From NCBI GenBank assembly GCA_964017065.1, contig OZ024787.1, positions 11,382,764 through 11,446,763 of the forward strand: 64,000 nt of DNA, in the 5' to 3' direction. Made by a program: the position numbers and the translations under genes. Numbering within the stretch: position 1 is the first letter of the stretch; each line of letters starts with the position of its first letter. Source of the stretch: Haliclona indistincta (taxonomy: Eukaryota > Porifera > Demospongiae > Haplosclerida > Chalinidae). The notes beneath the pieces are model-generated. The model had not been told where the DNA came from. It ran no database searches and saw only the letters and a program-made list of their open reading frames with translations. This document shows, one piece after another, positions 20,063-36,264 of the stretch.

Positions 20063-21540
20063 ATGGATTTCGACTCGTTGCCCTCGAACGCCGCAGCTCC
20101 AGAGCACGGCCCGCGATTCGTGGGAATACAGTTCTGTCAGGAATGGTGAGGAGAGATAGTTATTCAGAGAGTAATACACACACTAAAATACTCATTTCTA
20201 CGCCAAAGAGTAAGACATGCTTCAAACCCCACCTCCCTTCCCTTTGCAGTAACAACATGCTCTATCCGAAAGAAGACAAAGAGAATAAAATCCTCTTATA
20301 CGCTGTGAGTCCTTTATGCACCTATCAATGTGATGCCCCACCCTCTTGTTAGGGTATAGACAGAAACCGGCGATCGTTATTTCACTCAAATGGGCCTCGG
20401 GGATAGAGCATTTGATTATGTTCAAATCAATGAGTCCGTTGCACGAAGTCACATCAACAATTCATAAGATTCTCGAGGTGATCATGACGGCATAGGGGAG
20501 AATTCTATCTATGGGGGACGATTAGAATTAATTTTGACCTCACAAGTCAAGCATCGTGATATCAAATCTCTTCCTGCACAAGCTGGGAATGGCGCACATT
20601 GATAGATGCATTATATTCATGCAACGTTCTTTTCTCTCTCCATTTTCTTTAGTGTCGTAACTGTGACTACTCTCAGCCGGCTAGTGACAACTGTGTCTAC
20701 GTGAACAAGATCACACACGAAGTCGAGTGAGTGTACCACTCCTCTCACACCCTTGTCATGTGACTGTCACATGCAGCGAGCTCACACAGATCATGACAGA
20801 CGTCTCACAAGACCCCACTCTCCCTAGAACGAAGGATCATCCTTGCCCTGTGTTAGTCTAGAATACTGTCTCGTTCCTTCTTCTCTTGCTAGTTCATTCT
20901 TCTCTTCTATTTTTACATTTCGCTCCTTTTTTCCTTCCCTATTCTCATACTCGCTTCCCTTTTTACTTCTTCTATTGCCCTTCCCTCTTCTAGGTGTGGT
21001 CATCGTGATGCAGTTTTCTTCCAGAGTCAATCTCAAAAAGCAGAGGTGAGACAGCAATTTTATTTTTCATATTTTCGTTACTGGCTGTAAATTCAGTGTA
21101 TGCAAAGTTTTTCACCAAATGGAGTATTTCCTGTTACTGGGGCACTATTTCGATAAGGTATACTCCCCACCCACTGTTTGCTTGCTTGGGATCAAGTTGG
21201 TTTGTTGTGTGAAGACAAGACAATTTCAATTTGCTGCTGTTGTTTATACTATGTGGTTGTAGCTCAGTAATGGTTGTTGGTGGAAATTGATTGAGGAAAG
21301 AACTCCTTGGATGCTTAATAAGGAGTGTGATTGCATTCCAGCATAAGGGCTGTTGTAATCCACCTCAGCCCTTCTGCTAGGCTGGTACATGTATATCCTG
21401 TTCCTTATCATAGTAACAAAGGCATTCGTGCTCAAGAGAGCTACCCCTGCTTACATATATCTCTCTCTCTCTCTTAGGACGAGATGAAACTCTACTACGT
21501 ATGCTCTTCAGAATCTTGTGCCCACCGATGGACAGAATAA
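20063..21540 (+). CDS. POLR2I: RNA polymerase II subunit RPB9
   Basis: Six exons (20063-20145, 20250-20304, 20653-20726, 20777-20851, 20994-21045, 21478-21540) join to a 133-residue protein, close to the family length of about 125. The N-terminal zinc ribbon is [20 protein letters not shown] with CRNC, and the linker [10 protein letters not shown] and [12 protein letters not shown] are family hallmarks. The second ribbon uses CPVCGH and VCSSESC, ending HRWTE. RPB9 sits at the jaw of Pol II and supports start-site choice, transcript cleavage and fidelity in the nucleus. All eight zinc cysteines are present. The exon 4 donor is gttagt. The gene is divergent from the membrane protein and convergent with the SRCR gene. 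Confidence 0.97.
20415..20500 (-). pseudogene. Deleted fragment of the neighbouring membrane-protein gene in RPB9 intron 2
   Basis: On the minus strand this short stretch reads as pieces of exon 3 of the gene at 17105-19906 (equivalents of 19342-19380 and 19490-19515, including NGLIDLNI), with about 110 bp between them lost. It is a non-functional local duplication. Confidence 0.7.
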
Positions 21541-21803
21541 CCAACCACTCACTTGCCCAAGTTCTCCGCCATTTGCCGAGAACCAAAGAACCTCACAATG
21601 ACACACAAACCAATAATCTTCACTAACTTTGCTTTCTATCCCTCTCCGCTGTTTTTCACAGATAATTTTTTTGTCAGATAAAACGTCATCTATACATAAA
21701 AATTTCCACCACAAGCTGAAGTAAAATATCTAAAAATTATACATTAGCACAAAAAGAGTTGTATAGGATTGCTTTTACAGGCATCGAGGGTCCATACAGC
21801 TTA

Positions 21804-21809
21804 GAAATA
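21804..21809 (+). terminator. Candidate poly(A) signal of RPB9
   Basis: An AATAAA hexamer lies about 265 bp after the RPB9 stop and before the end of the convergent SRCR gene. No other canonical hexamer was noticed in the interval. Confidence 0.4.
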
Positions 21810-21860
21810 AAATTGCTAACAAGGAAAATGAAATTTGTATGAGAGCAAGGCTGTCTGGGT

Positions 21861-22373
21861 TTATGCTAGCTGTCGCCCAGCACAACATAGGTCGTTCTTC
21901 CAGAGGCAGGTACCCAGAAGGGCAAGGACACCGATAACAGCAACGAGGGATATGCACACACCAGCAATAATACCAGCTTCGAGTCCTAGAGATCCAGTGG
22001 CGCCGAGGCGTTGATTGCAGTCCACAGCAGCGATGGTACCTGATCTGCAGGTCGACAGACTCGTGTAGGGGCAGTCAAGGACGCTCTGCTCCCCTCCGTT
22101 GCATTCCAGTTGTCCGATTGTGATAGGGTCGGAGCCGATTCCATGTTGTCCGCTCACAGCTATTCCCTGTGCGTTTCCATTGGTTGTCCGGCAGACGACC
22201 GATGCATCCTTTGAGCTGAATCCGGTTGAGCAGACCTGTCCCCAGGCTCCGTTCAGGAAGACCTCTACACGCCCCTCTGTGTTACTTTCCACCCCATCCT
22301 TGGTGATCAGACGGACATCCTTTGCTGCTAGAGCAACAGCGATCGAGCACAATAAAAGCACGAGGGACTTCAT
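21861..22373 (-). CDS. Single-SRCR-domain type I membrane protein
   Basis: An intronless 170-residue frame. Residues 1-17 are a signal peptide (LVLLLCSIAVALA). Residues 19-120 form one scavenger-receptor cysteine-rich domain: DVRLI start, GRVEVFLNGAWGQVC, a shortened central region, LDCPY and a final VDC. Cysteines at 48, 61, 91, 101, 109 and 119 fit a six-cysteine (group A-like) pattern. Residues 133-156 form a transmembrane helix, followed by a short tail with a Cys pair (CC at 163-164) that could be palmitoylated. SRCR domains bind ligands, including microbial surfaces, but this protein's ligand is unknown. It shares a 235 bp divergent spacer with RBFOX and ends 320 bp from RPB9. It is short for the superfamily, which usually has tandem domains. 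Confidence 0.88.
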   Translation of the reverse strand: MKSLVLLLCSIAVALAAKDVRLITKDGVESNTEGRVEVFLNGAWGQVCSTGFSSKDASVVCRTTNGNAQGIAVSGQHGIGSDPITIGQLECNGGEQSVLDCPYTSLSTCRSGTIAAVDCNQRLGATGSLGLEAGIIAGVCISLVAVIGVLALLGTCLWKNDLCCAGRQLA

Positions 22374-22608
22374 GTTAAAATAGCTGGATCGGTGCTAACA
22401 CGACCTGGAAACACTGAATTGATGTTAAGGTTGCAACTGCACTGCTCTGCTGGATTTGCAGCCCTGCCTGCTTTTTGCACAGCGGAAGTACAAGTTGACG
22501 CATGCGTAGTCGACAAGGGGTTATTAGCCGCATAGCGCACCAGCGGCGCTGGCCCACGTGACTGGAAGGCGCGCTGGCTAGACTCGGCCCACCGATATTA
22601 ACATCAAA
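22374..22608. promoter_or_regulatory. Divergent promoter, SRCR protein / RBFOX
   Basis: A 235 bp interval lies between two outward-facing start codons. It is GC-richer than its surroundings (gcgcaccagcggcgctggcc) and has no TATA box near either start. Confidence 0.45.
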
Positions 22609-26479
<3,871 letters not shown>

Positions 26480-27670
26480 TCATGGCAGACAGACCCACGC
26501 ACCTCTCACACACACCAAACCAGATGCTTGCCGAATGTGTTGGACACACGGCAGGCTCATCTTGCATGTTCTCTTCTCTCTCTCTCTCCTTCTCTGCGCG
26601 ATTATTGTCGTCTTGCGTACCGCGTTTTTGATTTTACATTTATTTATAAACAATGAATTTCTCTTATTGTGACTTAAAATGACAATATAATTATTATTTT
26701 GTACGTAAGTGATGTAGAATCATCTATTCCTCTTTGTCAAATAACTGCTTTTTACGTCAATGTGAAGATGGTGATGTCAAACAGCGAGATAACTTGATAC
26801 CAGTGAACCAACAATCGTTACTGTGTAGATGAACTGTGTCTGCTGACACATGGTAACAAGCAAGCTCCAGGGATGTGATGCTGATTTTTGTACTCCGCCT
26901 GGTTCACTGGAGGGGTGAAACTGCTGTTGGCTTAAACAAATTTTTAGCATTCCTGTAACTAGGTGCTGACACTGATTATCATTCGAGCAGGTCTGTACAG
27001 GAAATTTTAGCTATCTTGAAGTGTTTTTCCATACATCTGTATGGTTTTTCTAATGTTCAATCCTGCATTTTATCCACTTACATGTTAACTAGCAATTGAG
27101 CCAGAAAAAGGTAGATTGTTACTTTTATGATTGCAATAAGGGAACAAATCTCCAGTCTAGCTAGTGTTCTGGAATTAACCGATTAAAATTTCCTGTAACA
27201 CTAGTTACACCTGCATTTTAAGTTAGTGGATGGATTGAACATTAGACAAACATTTCAAGATAGCTGATTTTCATTCCAGCAGGTTTGTAGATAAAGTGAT
27301 AAAGCTGTGTTCAACTTACCTTAGTCTTTATGAAGACTTTTAGCATTCCAGTGACTATTGCTTTGTAATTCAAGTTCCCCAAGCTAATAACAGCCATGAT
27401 GTGATCAAAATAATACAGTACAATGCACCAGAGGTCGGGAAACTGGTGCAATAGCAAGCAAGCAAGCAACACCGAGTGCAGAGTTAGCATGGTAACGTAT
27501 GTGTGTATACACAATAGTTTGAGTTAGTTGATGGTACTCTGCCTTTATGAAATACATGATTGATTGTACATTCTAAAAACTATTGTGCAAAAATAAATTA
27601 TAAAAGGGATAAAAATGAGTGAAATGACTGCATTGTGTCTGTACATGAAATCTGTAACTGCTGGGTGTCT
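26480..27670. other. Convergent intergenic region RBFOX / KLHL
   Basis: It holds the RBFOX 3' UTR and the presumed 3' UTR of the Kelch gene. No exon is visible. A degraded inverted repeat (about 27000-27080 versus 27209-27282, sharing agctatcttgaa and taatgttcaatcc) suggests an old MITE. Confidence 0.45.
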
Positions 27671-29958
27671 CTAGTAGAGGAAAGCAGCTGTCACCCCTGC
27701 CCCCAGACCGCTTCTTCTTAGGCTCATTTTAGCTACACTCAACCACTGGTCTTTGTCAGGATCGTAACAGTCTACACTGTTCACCTTCGTCAGACTGTCA
27801 CAGCCGCCAACCAGATAGAGCCGACCGTCCATTACAGCAGATCCAAAGCCGCTTCGTTGTATGGGGAGTTTAGTAACTGTCGTCCAATCTTTAGTTTCCT
27901 GGTTATAGCGCTGAAGAAGCTGCAGAGCATTGAAGCCGTCATACCCGCCAACAGCATAGAGGCACCCCTTGATGGCGACCAGAGAACCGAGGCATCGTGG
28001 AGAGGTGAGCGTAGCTACCACCACCCAGAGGTCACTGGTAGGGTCATACCGCTCAATGGAATCCAATAGGCCTTCTCCATCATGACCTCCTAGAGAGGGA
28101 GAGAGAGAGGAGAGAAGAGAAAAGTAATATCGTAAAATAAATAATAACACAAAGCAAAAGTAATGTCGATTTCTACTCACACTACACCTGAACGAAATAG
28201 CTAGCGATCCAAGCCCACGTCTACTGAACAGTATCCTAGCTCAAACAGCGTATTCGTGTGTTCAAGCAATCACAGGTGATTGTTTTTAATTTGTTGTAGC
28301 AAATTTAGTGTTCAGAGAAAGTACAAAGTAGTTGCTCAACAATGAGACCGGCATGGTTTGAACAGTTGATATAACTGAAAGTATGATATCGAACACACTA
28401 TGTGACCAAAGATAATCAAAACAAACGGTTTCTGACTCTCTGTAAACAACCTGCCTACAATGAAACACCACACCCTACATAACATAACTTTCACTACTGA
28501 ATATAACCAAGTCCAAGCACACATTAATTTCTATTTTGTGCGCGTACCTGCAGCATAGATGTAGTTGTCCATTGATACAGCACACACAGCCCTTCTCTCT
28601 ATTGTCATCGGTTGGACCAGTTTCCATTTGTTCAACTTTGGGCAATAGCGCTCAACACTGTCATAATATGTTCCACCATTGATACCTCCTATGGAGTAGA
28701 GGTAGCCGTTGAGCACAGCCAGAGCAAACCCTCTCCTTGGGTACTTCATCGGCGCCATGCTACGCCATGAGTCCGTCATTGGGTCATACCGATCAACCAC
28801 AGCTAACGCTTTAGTGTCAGAAGCAGAGAATCCACCAACAGCGTACAAGTAACCACCGCACGTCGTGATCCGTAGACCAGAGCGACGTGTCGGCAGTGAC
28901 GCAACTTGTCTCCACTCATTCTTATCAGCATCGTAGCACTCACAGATATCGAGATAAGGATCCTCCAGCATGGGGGGGCCGGACCCACCGACAGCAAACA
29001 GGTACTCCAGGCCCGGGCACTGGCGCGGCGTAGTACTAAGTGTCTTCTTGGTCGTGTGAGAGTCTCTTAGATAGTGCTTCTGAAGGTGATGATCCATCGC
29101 TTCGATGAGCTGCCCCCGGCAGTCAAAATCATCCATTATAAGTGACTCATTCTTCACTTCCCTGCTCAGGTATGCGGCTGACATAAGCGGCATTCTTACA
29201 AGTTTGAGCAACTCTTTGACACAACCCTTCCTCTCTTCCTTGCTGTGTTTCGCCCACGCCATTATTGACTCGTAGATCTGCTCTTCTCCTCTCACATTCA
29301 GATGACTGTCGCTGACAATCTTCTTCAACTCAGAGAAAGACAGTTCTAAGAATTCCTCGTTAAGAGCTACTTCGGGAAACCTCTGTTGCAGAAATATATT
29401 GCACTTCTTCCAAAGACTTTGACAGCTGTGGAGGTCTGCAAACTTGAGAATACCGAGGCAGTTGGAGGGATGTAGCTGGCTGGCTAGGAAACTACAACAT
29501 GCTTCTTGCACTCCGACCATTTGGAAGAAGCAAGCTGCTGGGAGCAGATCGAGGACATTGGTAAGATCTATTGTCAGGATGGGTTGGTAGCAGAACTCCA
29601 CGAGATTGCGTACAGCTGTTGGATTGCAGTCCTTGATGGTCACCGCGCCATCACGGCTCTCTCGCAGCTCACCAGAGAACATGGCGTGGAAGTACGGGCT
29701 GCAGGCGGCGAGGATGGTCTTGTGAGCGTGCAGAGTCGTCTCTCCAACGCGAATCACAACATCGCAGAGCTCACCTCGATCGCGCATCGACGCAAGCTGC
29801 TCGAAGGCCTGCGCGACGAAGTAGTCGGGCTTGTAGGTCACTTGAGGCGACTCATGCTTGTCCCTGTTCGAGTAGGGATGACAGAGAGGCCTATATGGGG
29901 ACAAGCGCTCCTCTTCGGGTCCCTCAAACCCAGCGTAAGAGTAGTCACCGTCGTTCAT
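27671..29958 (-). CDS. BTB-BACK-Kelch (KLHL) protein
   Basis: Two exons, 29958-28548 and 28089-27671, join in frame to 609 residues. BTB occupies about residues 55-165 (ELCDVVIRVGETTLHAHKTI, AACSPYFHAMFSGELRE). BACK covers about 170-275 (HPSNCLGILKFADLHSC, NVRGEEQIYESIMAWAKH). Six Kelch repeats fill 305-605, with GG and Y/W positions (YLYAVGGF, YLYSIGGI, LYAVGGYDG, LYLVGGCD). Such proteins usually act as substrate adaptors of Cullin-3 ubiquitin ligases in the cytoplasm. I cannot assign an orthologue; it resembles the KLHL8/12/17/20 group. The 460 bp intron splits the Kelch propeller. It is divergent with the RhoGAP gene. The last repeat ends only a few residues before the stop, so the protein appears complete. 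Confidence 0.95.
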
Positions 29959-30223
29959 CTCACCATTGTCTCCTCGGAATTTTGCTCAGATTCGAGCTTA
30001 GATTGCTTCTCGTTTCTTCTTTTGTCTGAGTCGCGGTCTAGGAAGTTAATAAGATTCTAATGAACGGGATATCCTCTCTGTGGGCTAGAGCGCACCCACG
30101 CACCTCGTTATTGCAATTGCTGGTGTACATTCCGCCGGCGCCGCGATTAATCGATAGTGGATAGCGCCAGCTGACTTGTTGAGCAGTGTTGAACGTGCAG
30201 CAGGAGACAAACGAGATAGAAGG
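29959..30223. promoter_or_regulatory. Divergent promoter, KLHL / BAR-RhoGAP
   Basis: 265 bp lie between outward-facing start codons. It contains a GC-rich core (cgccggcgccgcgatta) and no clear TATA box. Confidence 0.45.
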
Positions 30224-31534
30224 ATGGCGGCTGGTAGGCAATTGAACAGATTACGCCAGCAACTCGGCGAACGGATAGGCGGGTGAGTGCCGCACGTCTC
30301 ATACGTGAAAATTCTCATGTATGTCACTTATCTGTGCGTGTGATTGTTAGAACATCGACTGCAGACTAGCATTGTTTCTTAGAATATATCGTGTTCTCTG
30401 CGATCACTCTGGAGATGTGCTGATTCGTGAAGCGTGCAGAACTGCAGGTTTCACTTTTGTAGACCACGCCCACAATCAAAGTGGGCGTTGCTTTCTCGAA
30501 AAGAAGTCTTCGAGAGAGATCCCGAGAGATCCCGAAATGGCGAAGCAGCTTCAACGCGCTATCCAGGCAGCCGGCGAGAAATTCGGCGGGTTCGATTGCT
30601 TAGCTATATAGCGCGTGTGCATGTCCACAACATCCTGTGTGAAACAGCAAAAATCACACACCTCTATTTCCTTGCAGGCGAGACAAGTCGGACAGACTGA
30701 CAGAGAAGTTGATGGAAGTAAGAGCACGAGTGGTGGAATTAGTCGAAGATCACCCACCATCGTAGTCAGGCAATGTGTTTACTAAAGAGAGTTGTTTGGG
30801 TCTGATAAAGGAAGCCAACTGAGTTTTGTTTGTCTATCTGGCTGGTCCTTCCCAAGTTATGCATTGATCTCACAACCTTGCATGTATGGCTGCTTGATGT
30901 AGATAAGTCACTCTGCGACAATCTGTACAGTGGTCCTTTAATTATCATGTTTATTCTAATTGTTTATCGATTGTTGTTTTCTTGTTTGGTATAGTCCGAG
31001 AAGAAAATGGAGGGTATCCGCAATGGATGTCAGGTCACATGCAAAAAGCTCCACGGTTGCGCACAGGGTTCAGGATCCTCATTCGAGAAACATCAGGTAC
31101 AGCACGAAAACACGACATGCTCTGATTTTTAACTTCTCTCTCATTCGTCTCTCCTTCCTCTTCTCTCTGCCCTTGCCTGTCTCTCTCTCTCTCTCCCTCT
31201 CTCTCTCTCTCTCTCCCTCTCTCTCTCTCCCTCTCACTTCGTCCCTCTCTCCCCCTCTCTCTCTCTCTGTCCTTTCCCTCTCACAGAAAAAGCTACCTCA
31301 GTACAGTCTTGGTACAGGTATGGTGAGTACTAGTAGAGAGCTACTCAAGCTTGGACCATCTGTGTTTGGGTAAGCATCTACTATACTAATAGTGTGTGTT
31401 TCTGTTTGTGATAAACCAATCTCTCAGAGATATTAAAGTTTCACTATGCTATCTATCAGCAGGTGTTTGTGAATGAGCCGTGTATTAAGTTATACACACT
31501 TTTATCAGGCATTGATAAATTTTAGTCACTGGTC

Positions 31535-31629
<95 letters not shown>

Positions 31630-31636
31630 TCTCCCC

Positions 31637-31711
<75 letters not shown>

Positions 31712-34700
31712 TCTCCCTCTCTCCCTCCCTCTCTCCCCCTCCCTCTCTCCCTCTCCCTCTCTCCCTCTTCTCTCTCTCTCTCTCTCTCCCTCCCTCTCTC
31801 CATCCCTCCCTCTCTCCATCCCTCCCTCCCTCTCTCCATCCCTCCCTCCCTCCCTCTCCTTTTCTCCAGTAACATGTTAAGACTAGTTGGTCAGGGTCAT
31901 CTCGACATATCACAGCACGTAGCAGATCACGAGATTTACTTAGAAAACGAAGTTATTCAACCGATAACAGCAAAACTGGAGGTAGGCACAAACAACTACT
32001 TTTGTAGTGAAATATCACACATGCAGATAATGTGTCATGCAACATTGTCACTCTGTTGTGAAGTAATATGCATGACTTTGTATGTTTTCTCATGTAGAGG
32101 TCCATGTACACAACTTCCTTGACCACTCTCACTTGTATTGCTTCTTAGCTACCCTCTAGCTCCACCACAACAGCTTATCAAACTGAGCTTGTATGTTTGC
32201 TTATAGCCCTCCATCCCAACTGCACAGAAGCATTGCTTCAAGCTTGTTAGGTACATGTACTACTTTGCGTGCTAGCCCCAAGTGATTTTGAAACTGAGCT
32301 TCCATGCTCTTAACCACACAATGCTGTTTTGAGTCTCGGCTTCCTTGTGTGCATGTTTTCAACTGTGCTCTCTTGAGGAGATCAGAATGGATAGTGTTAC
32401 TTGTTTGAGGATTTGAAATGAATAGAAGTGCTGCCCTTATGGAGCACCCTTTATCACAGCACAAAATGTGTGTATCTAAGCCTCTATCTACTATATAAGT
32501 GATCAAGATTACATACTGCTGTGAAAACCAGCCATTAATTTTGAACCCATCTTACTAGAGTTGTATTTTTCCAAGAGTGTTTCCGATTCCCAAAAATGGA
32601 ATCAAAAAGCGTAGAGAATTGCCTTCGTGAAGTACTTGAAGGTGATGCTCTATATCTTTCACTTCGGAATTGTGAAAGGCATAACCCCTACGGTTGTTAA
32701 TACCGGCAATATTAAGTAGTCCAGAGTTCATTGTCCAGTTCAGAAGCAGCTGTTGGTATTCTTACTTGACAACTTGACAACTGTTGTACCACACTAGTAT
32801 TGGAACAAGGTGTCGGCACATGTGCTAATACATTACTGTGATAGTAGCATGACAATATATATTGGGTGTGATGATACATAGTTACAGCTGCTTTAGTTAG
32901 ATGTGTGCGTATAAGTGTGTCGATCAGTACTGTTTCATAGCCGCTTTGGTACATGAGTAAGTGTGATACTGATACAGTGGAACCTCTCTAAGGCGGACAC
33001 CATTGGGACCAACAAAAATTGTCCATTATATAGAGGGTGTCCTCTGGTCAGGGGTTTATTATACATTATGTGGGTTATATTTGGGATTCAGTAAGTGTCC
33101 ATTATAGAGGGATGAGGGGTGTCCTCTAAGAGGGATTCCACTGTAGTACAAATACCACAAAATGTATGCATGACTATAGTTTTATCAGCTTTGGGTATAC
33201 ATGTGTATGTGTATGAGTAAGTGTGGTGGTATAGTGGAACCCCTCTCAGAGGACGCCCCTCATCCTCTATAATGGATACTTACTGAATCCCAAGCATAAC
33301 CCACATAATGTATAATAAACCCCTGACCAGAGGACACCCTCTCTATGTAATGGACAAGTTTCGTTGTTCCCAATGGTGTCTGCCTATAGAGAGGTTCCAC
33401 TGTACTAGCATTATAGCTTTGGTTAATAAAATCACGTGAACAGTACAGTATAATAAGGTGTGGTGGTACATAATACATAGATTGAGCTACTTTAATACCT
33501 GTACATTTGAGGTGGTACAAGTGTATTCATAATAGCTTAGTCGTGGTACAGTACATAATATGGTTTCACTGCTTCGTGCACGTATAGTTTTATCTGCTTT
33601 AGTTAGTATCAATATCGTTATACATCATGTATTAATTTTTATAGAGAGCTATGCTACCAAATATATATTTTAGCTGCTTCGATTGGTACAATACATATGT
33701 GTGTATGTGTGGTATAGCTCCGTGTATTCAGGCAGTGTGTCTATAGTGCTAAGATAACTGAGGTTTCAGTGAATAAGTGTGTTGACTAACTGGTTGCTCT
33801 GGTCATTGCTTGGTTGTGATTGGAGAGTTGCTTTTAGTGAAAGTGTCTCCCTTCAGCTTATGTACACACCGAACAATACTGTCCATTAGTAAGAACTGAT
33901 GGTAATATTAATCCGGGAAACTATTTTGAACAACTTGTATTTATAACCGTTGCGAGCATGTATCAATTACAAAGGTTTGGTTTTTATTTGATGCAAAAGA
34001 TGTTCTAAGAGCGCTGACAAACTAACTAAATTTTGCAAATAAACACTAAAATTTGATAGTGACCCTCTGGTCTCTGCAATATAATTTTGCAAATAAACAC
34101 TAAAATTTGATAGTGACCCTCTGGTCTCTGCAATATAATTTTGCAAATAAACACTAAAATTTGATAGTGACCCTTTGATCTCTGCAATATAATTTTGCAA
34201 ATAAACACTAAAATTTGATAGTGACCCTTTGATCTCTGCAATATAATTTTGCAAATAAACACTAAAATTTGATAGTGACCCTTTGATCTCTGCAATATAA
34301 TTTTGCAAATAAACACTAAAATTTGATAGTGACCCTTTGGTCTCTGCAATATAATTTTGCTTATAAATGCTAATTATAAAGCATGTTGTTTCTTGTGAAT
34401 ACTGTAGCACAGTAATAATGTGCTCAATGCTTGTATAGATATTGGGTTTTGTTTTCGACTTGAAGACAGTGATACGGAAGCCTGTGTATGAGTAGTTGTT
34501 GTGATACGGAAACTTGATGTGATACGGAAACTTGATGTGATGATGTAGTTTTTGCTGTTCGTTTGTTTGTTTGTTTGTTGACTGTGCTTGCGTCACTTTC
34601 ACTCCTTGTTGCCCTTCTGGTTGTTGCAGGAGGATATGAAGAGACTAGAGAAGCTGAAAAAGAAACTGCACCACTCAAGATTGGACATGGACAGCTCTAG

Positions 34701-36197
34701 AAACAAGTAGGAAGGAGGAAGGGAGTGTGAGGGAGGGAGGGAAGGAGGAGATAGTGAGTGAGTGGGTGGGTGGGAGAGAGAGAGGGTGGGAGGGAGGAGA
34801 GAGTGAGTGAGTGAGTGAGGAAGGGGAGGGAGAGAGAGAGAGTGAGTGAGGAAGGGGAGGGAGAGAGAGAGAGAGTGAGTGAGTGAGAAAGGGGAGGGAG
34901 AGAGAGAGTGAGTGAGGATGGGTAGGAGAGAGAGAGTGAGTGAGGAAGGGGGGAGAGAGAGAGTGAGTGAGGAAGGGGAGGGAGAGAGAGAGTGAGTGAG
35001 TGAGAAAGGGGAGGGAGAGAGAGAGTGAGTGAGGATGGGTAGGAGAGAGAGAGTGAGTGAGGAAGGGGGGAGAGAGAGAGAGTGAGTGAGTGAGAAAGGG
35101 GAGGGAGAGAGAGAGTGAGTGAGGATGGGTAGGAGAGAGAGAGTGAGTGAGGAAGGGGGGAGAGAGAGAGAGTGAGTGAGTGAGAAAGGGGAGGGAGAGA
35201 GAGAGTGAGTGAGGATGGGTAGGAGAGAGAGAGTGAGTGAGGAAGGGGGGAGAGAGAGAGTGAGTGAGGAAGGGGAGGAGAGAGAGAGTGAGTGAGGATG
35301 GGTAGGAGAGAGAGAGTGAGTGAGGAAGGGGAGGGAGAGAGAGAGTGAGTGAGGAAGGGGAGGGAGAGAGAGAGTGAGTGAGGAAGGGGAGGGAGAGAGA
35401 GAGTGAGTGAGGAAGGGGAGGGAGAGAGAGAGTGAGTGAGGAAGGGGAGGGAGAGAGAGAGTGAGTGAGGAAGGGGGGGAGAGAGAGAGTGAGTGAGGAA
35501 GGGGAGGGAGGGAGAGAGAGAGTGAGTGAGGAAGGGGAGGGAGAGAGAGAGTGAGTGAGTGAGTGAGGAAGGCGAAGGGGAGAGAGAGAGAGAGTGAGTG
35601 AGGAAGGGGAGGGAGAGAGAGAGTGAGTGAGGAAGGGGGGGAGAGAGAGAGTGAGTGAGGAAGGGGAGGGAGGGAGAGAGAGAGTGAGTGAGGAAGGGGA
35701 GGGAGAGAGAGAGTGAGTGAGTGAGGAAGGCGAAGGGGAGAGAGAGAGAGAGTGAGTGAGGAAGGGGAGGGAGAGAGAGAGTGAGTGAGGAAGGGGGGGA
35801 GAGAGAGAGTGAGTGAGGAAGGGGGGGAGAGAGAGAGTGAGTGAGGAAGGGGAGGAAAGAAGGGAGAGTGTGTGGGTGGGTGAGTGAGGGAAGGAAGAAA
35901 GGAAGGTGTCTTAAGGCTCTTAACCATTCTATAGTCACGTATATCAGGGATGTGTTGTAGGTGGTTGTTACTATTCTCATCATCCGTTAGGTATCAAGCT
36001 ATACAGGACAAATTCTCTCCCAAGGCAGAGTCATTGAAAACAGACTACGATCAGGCAATGAATCACTTTGAACAATGCCAGGTACACACACACACACTCA
36101 CACACACACTCACCACACACACACACACTCACTCACACTCACACACACTCACTCACACACTCACACTCACACACACACACACACATACTCACACACA

Positions 36198-36264
<67 letters not shown>

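Noticed and set aside
20824..21057. Lys/Glu-rich minus-strand frame opposite RPB9
   Set aside because: Shadow of a pyrimidine-rich intron; overlaps conserved RPB9 exons on the other strand.
29506..30060. 184-codon plus-strand frame
   Set aside because: Antisense shadow of the BTB exon of the Kelch gene.
30434..30620. Short frames in RhoGAP intron 1 (FTFVDHAHNQSG, FLEKKSSREIPRDPEMAKQL)
   Set aside because: The exon 1 to exon 2 junction at 30282/30678 keeps the BAR frame and needs no extra exon; no further evidence.
34599..35983. Two overlapping minus-strand frames of over 400 codons rich in Ser, Leu, Pro and His
   Set aside because: They are direct translations of the GA-rich minisatellite in RhoGAP intron 6 and have no domain, splice context or codon variety.
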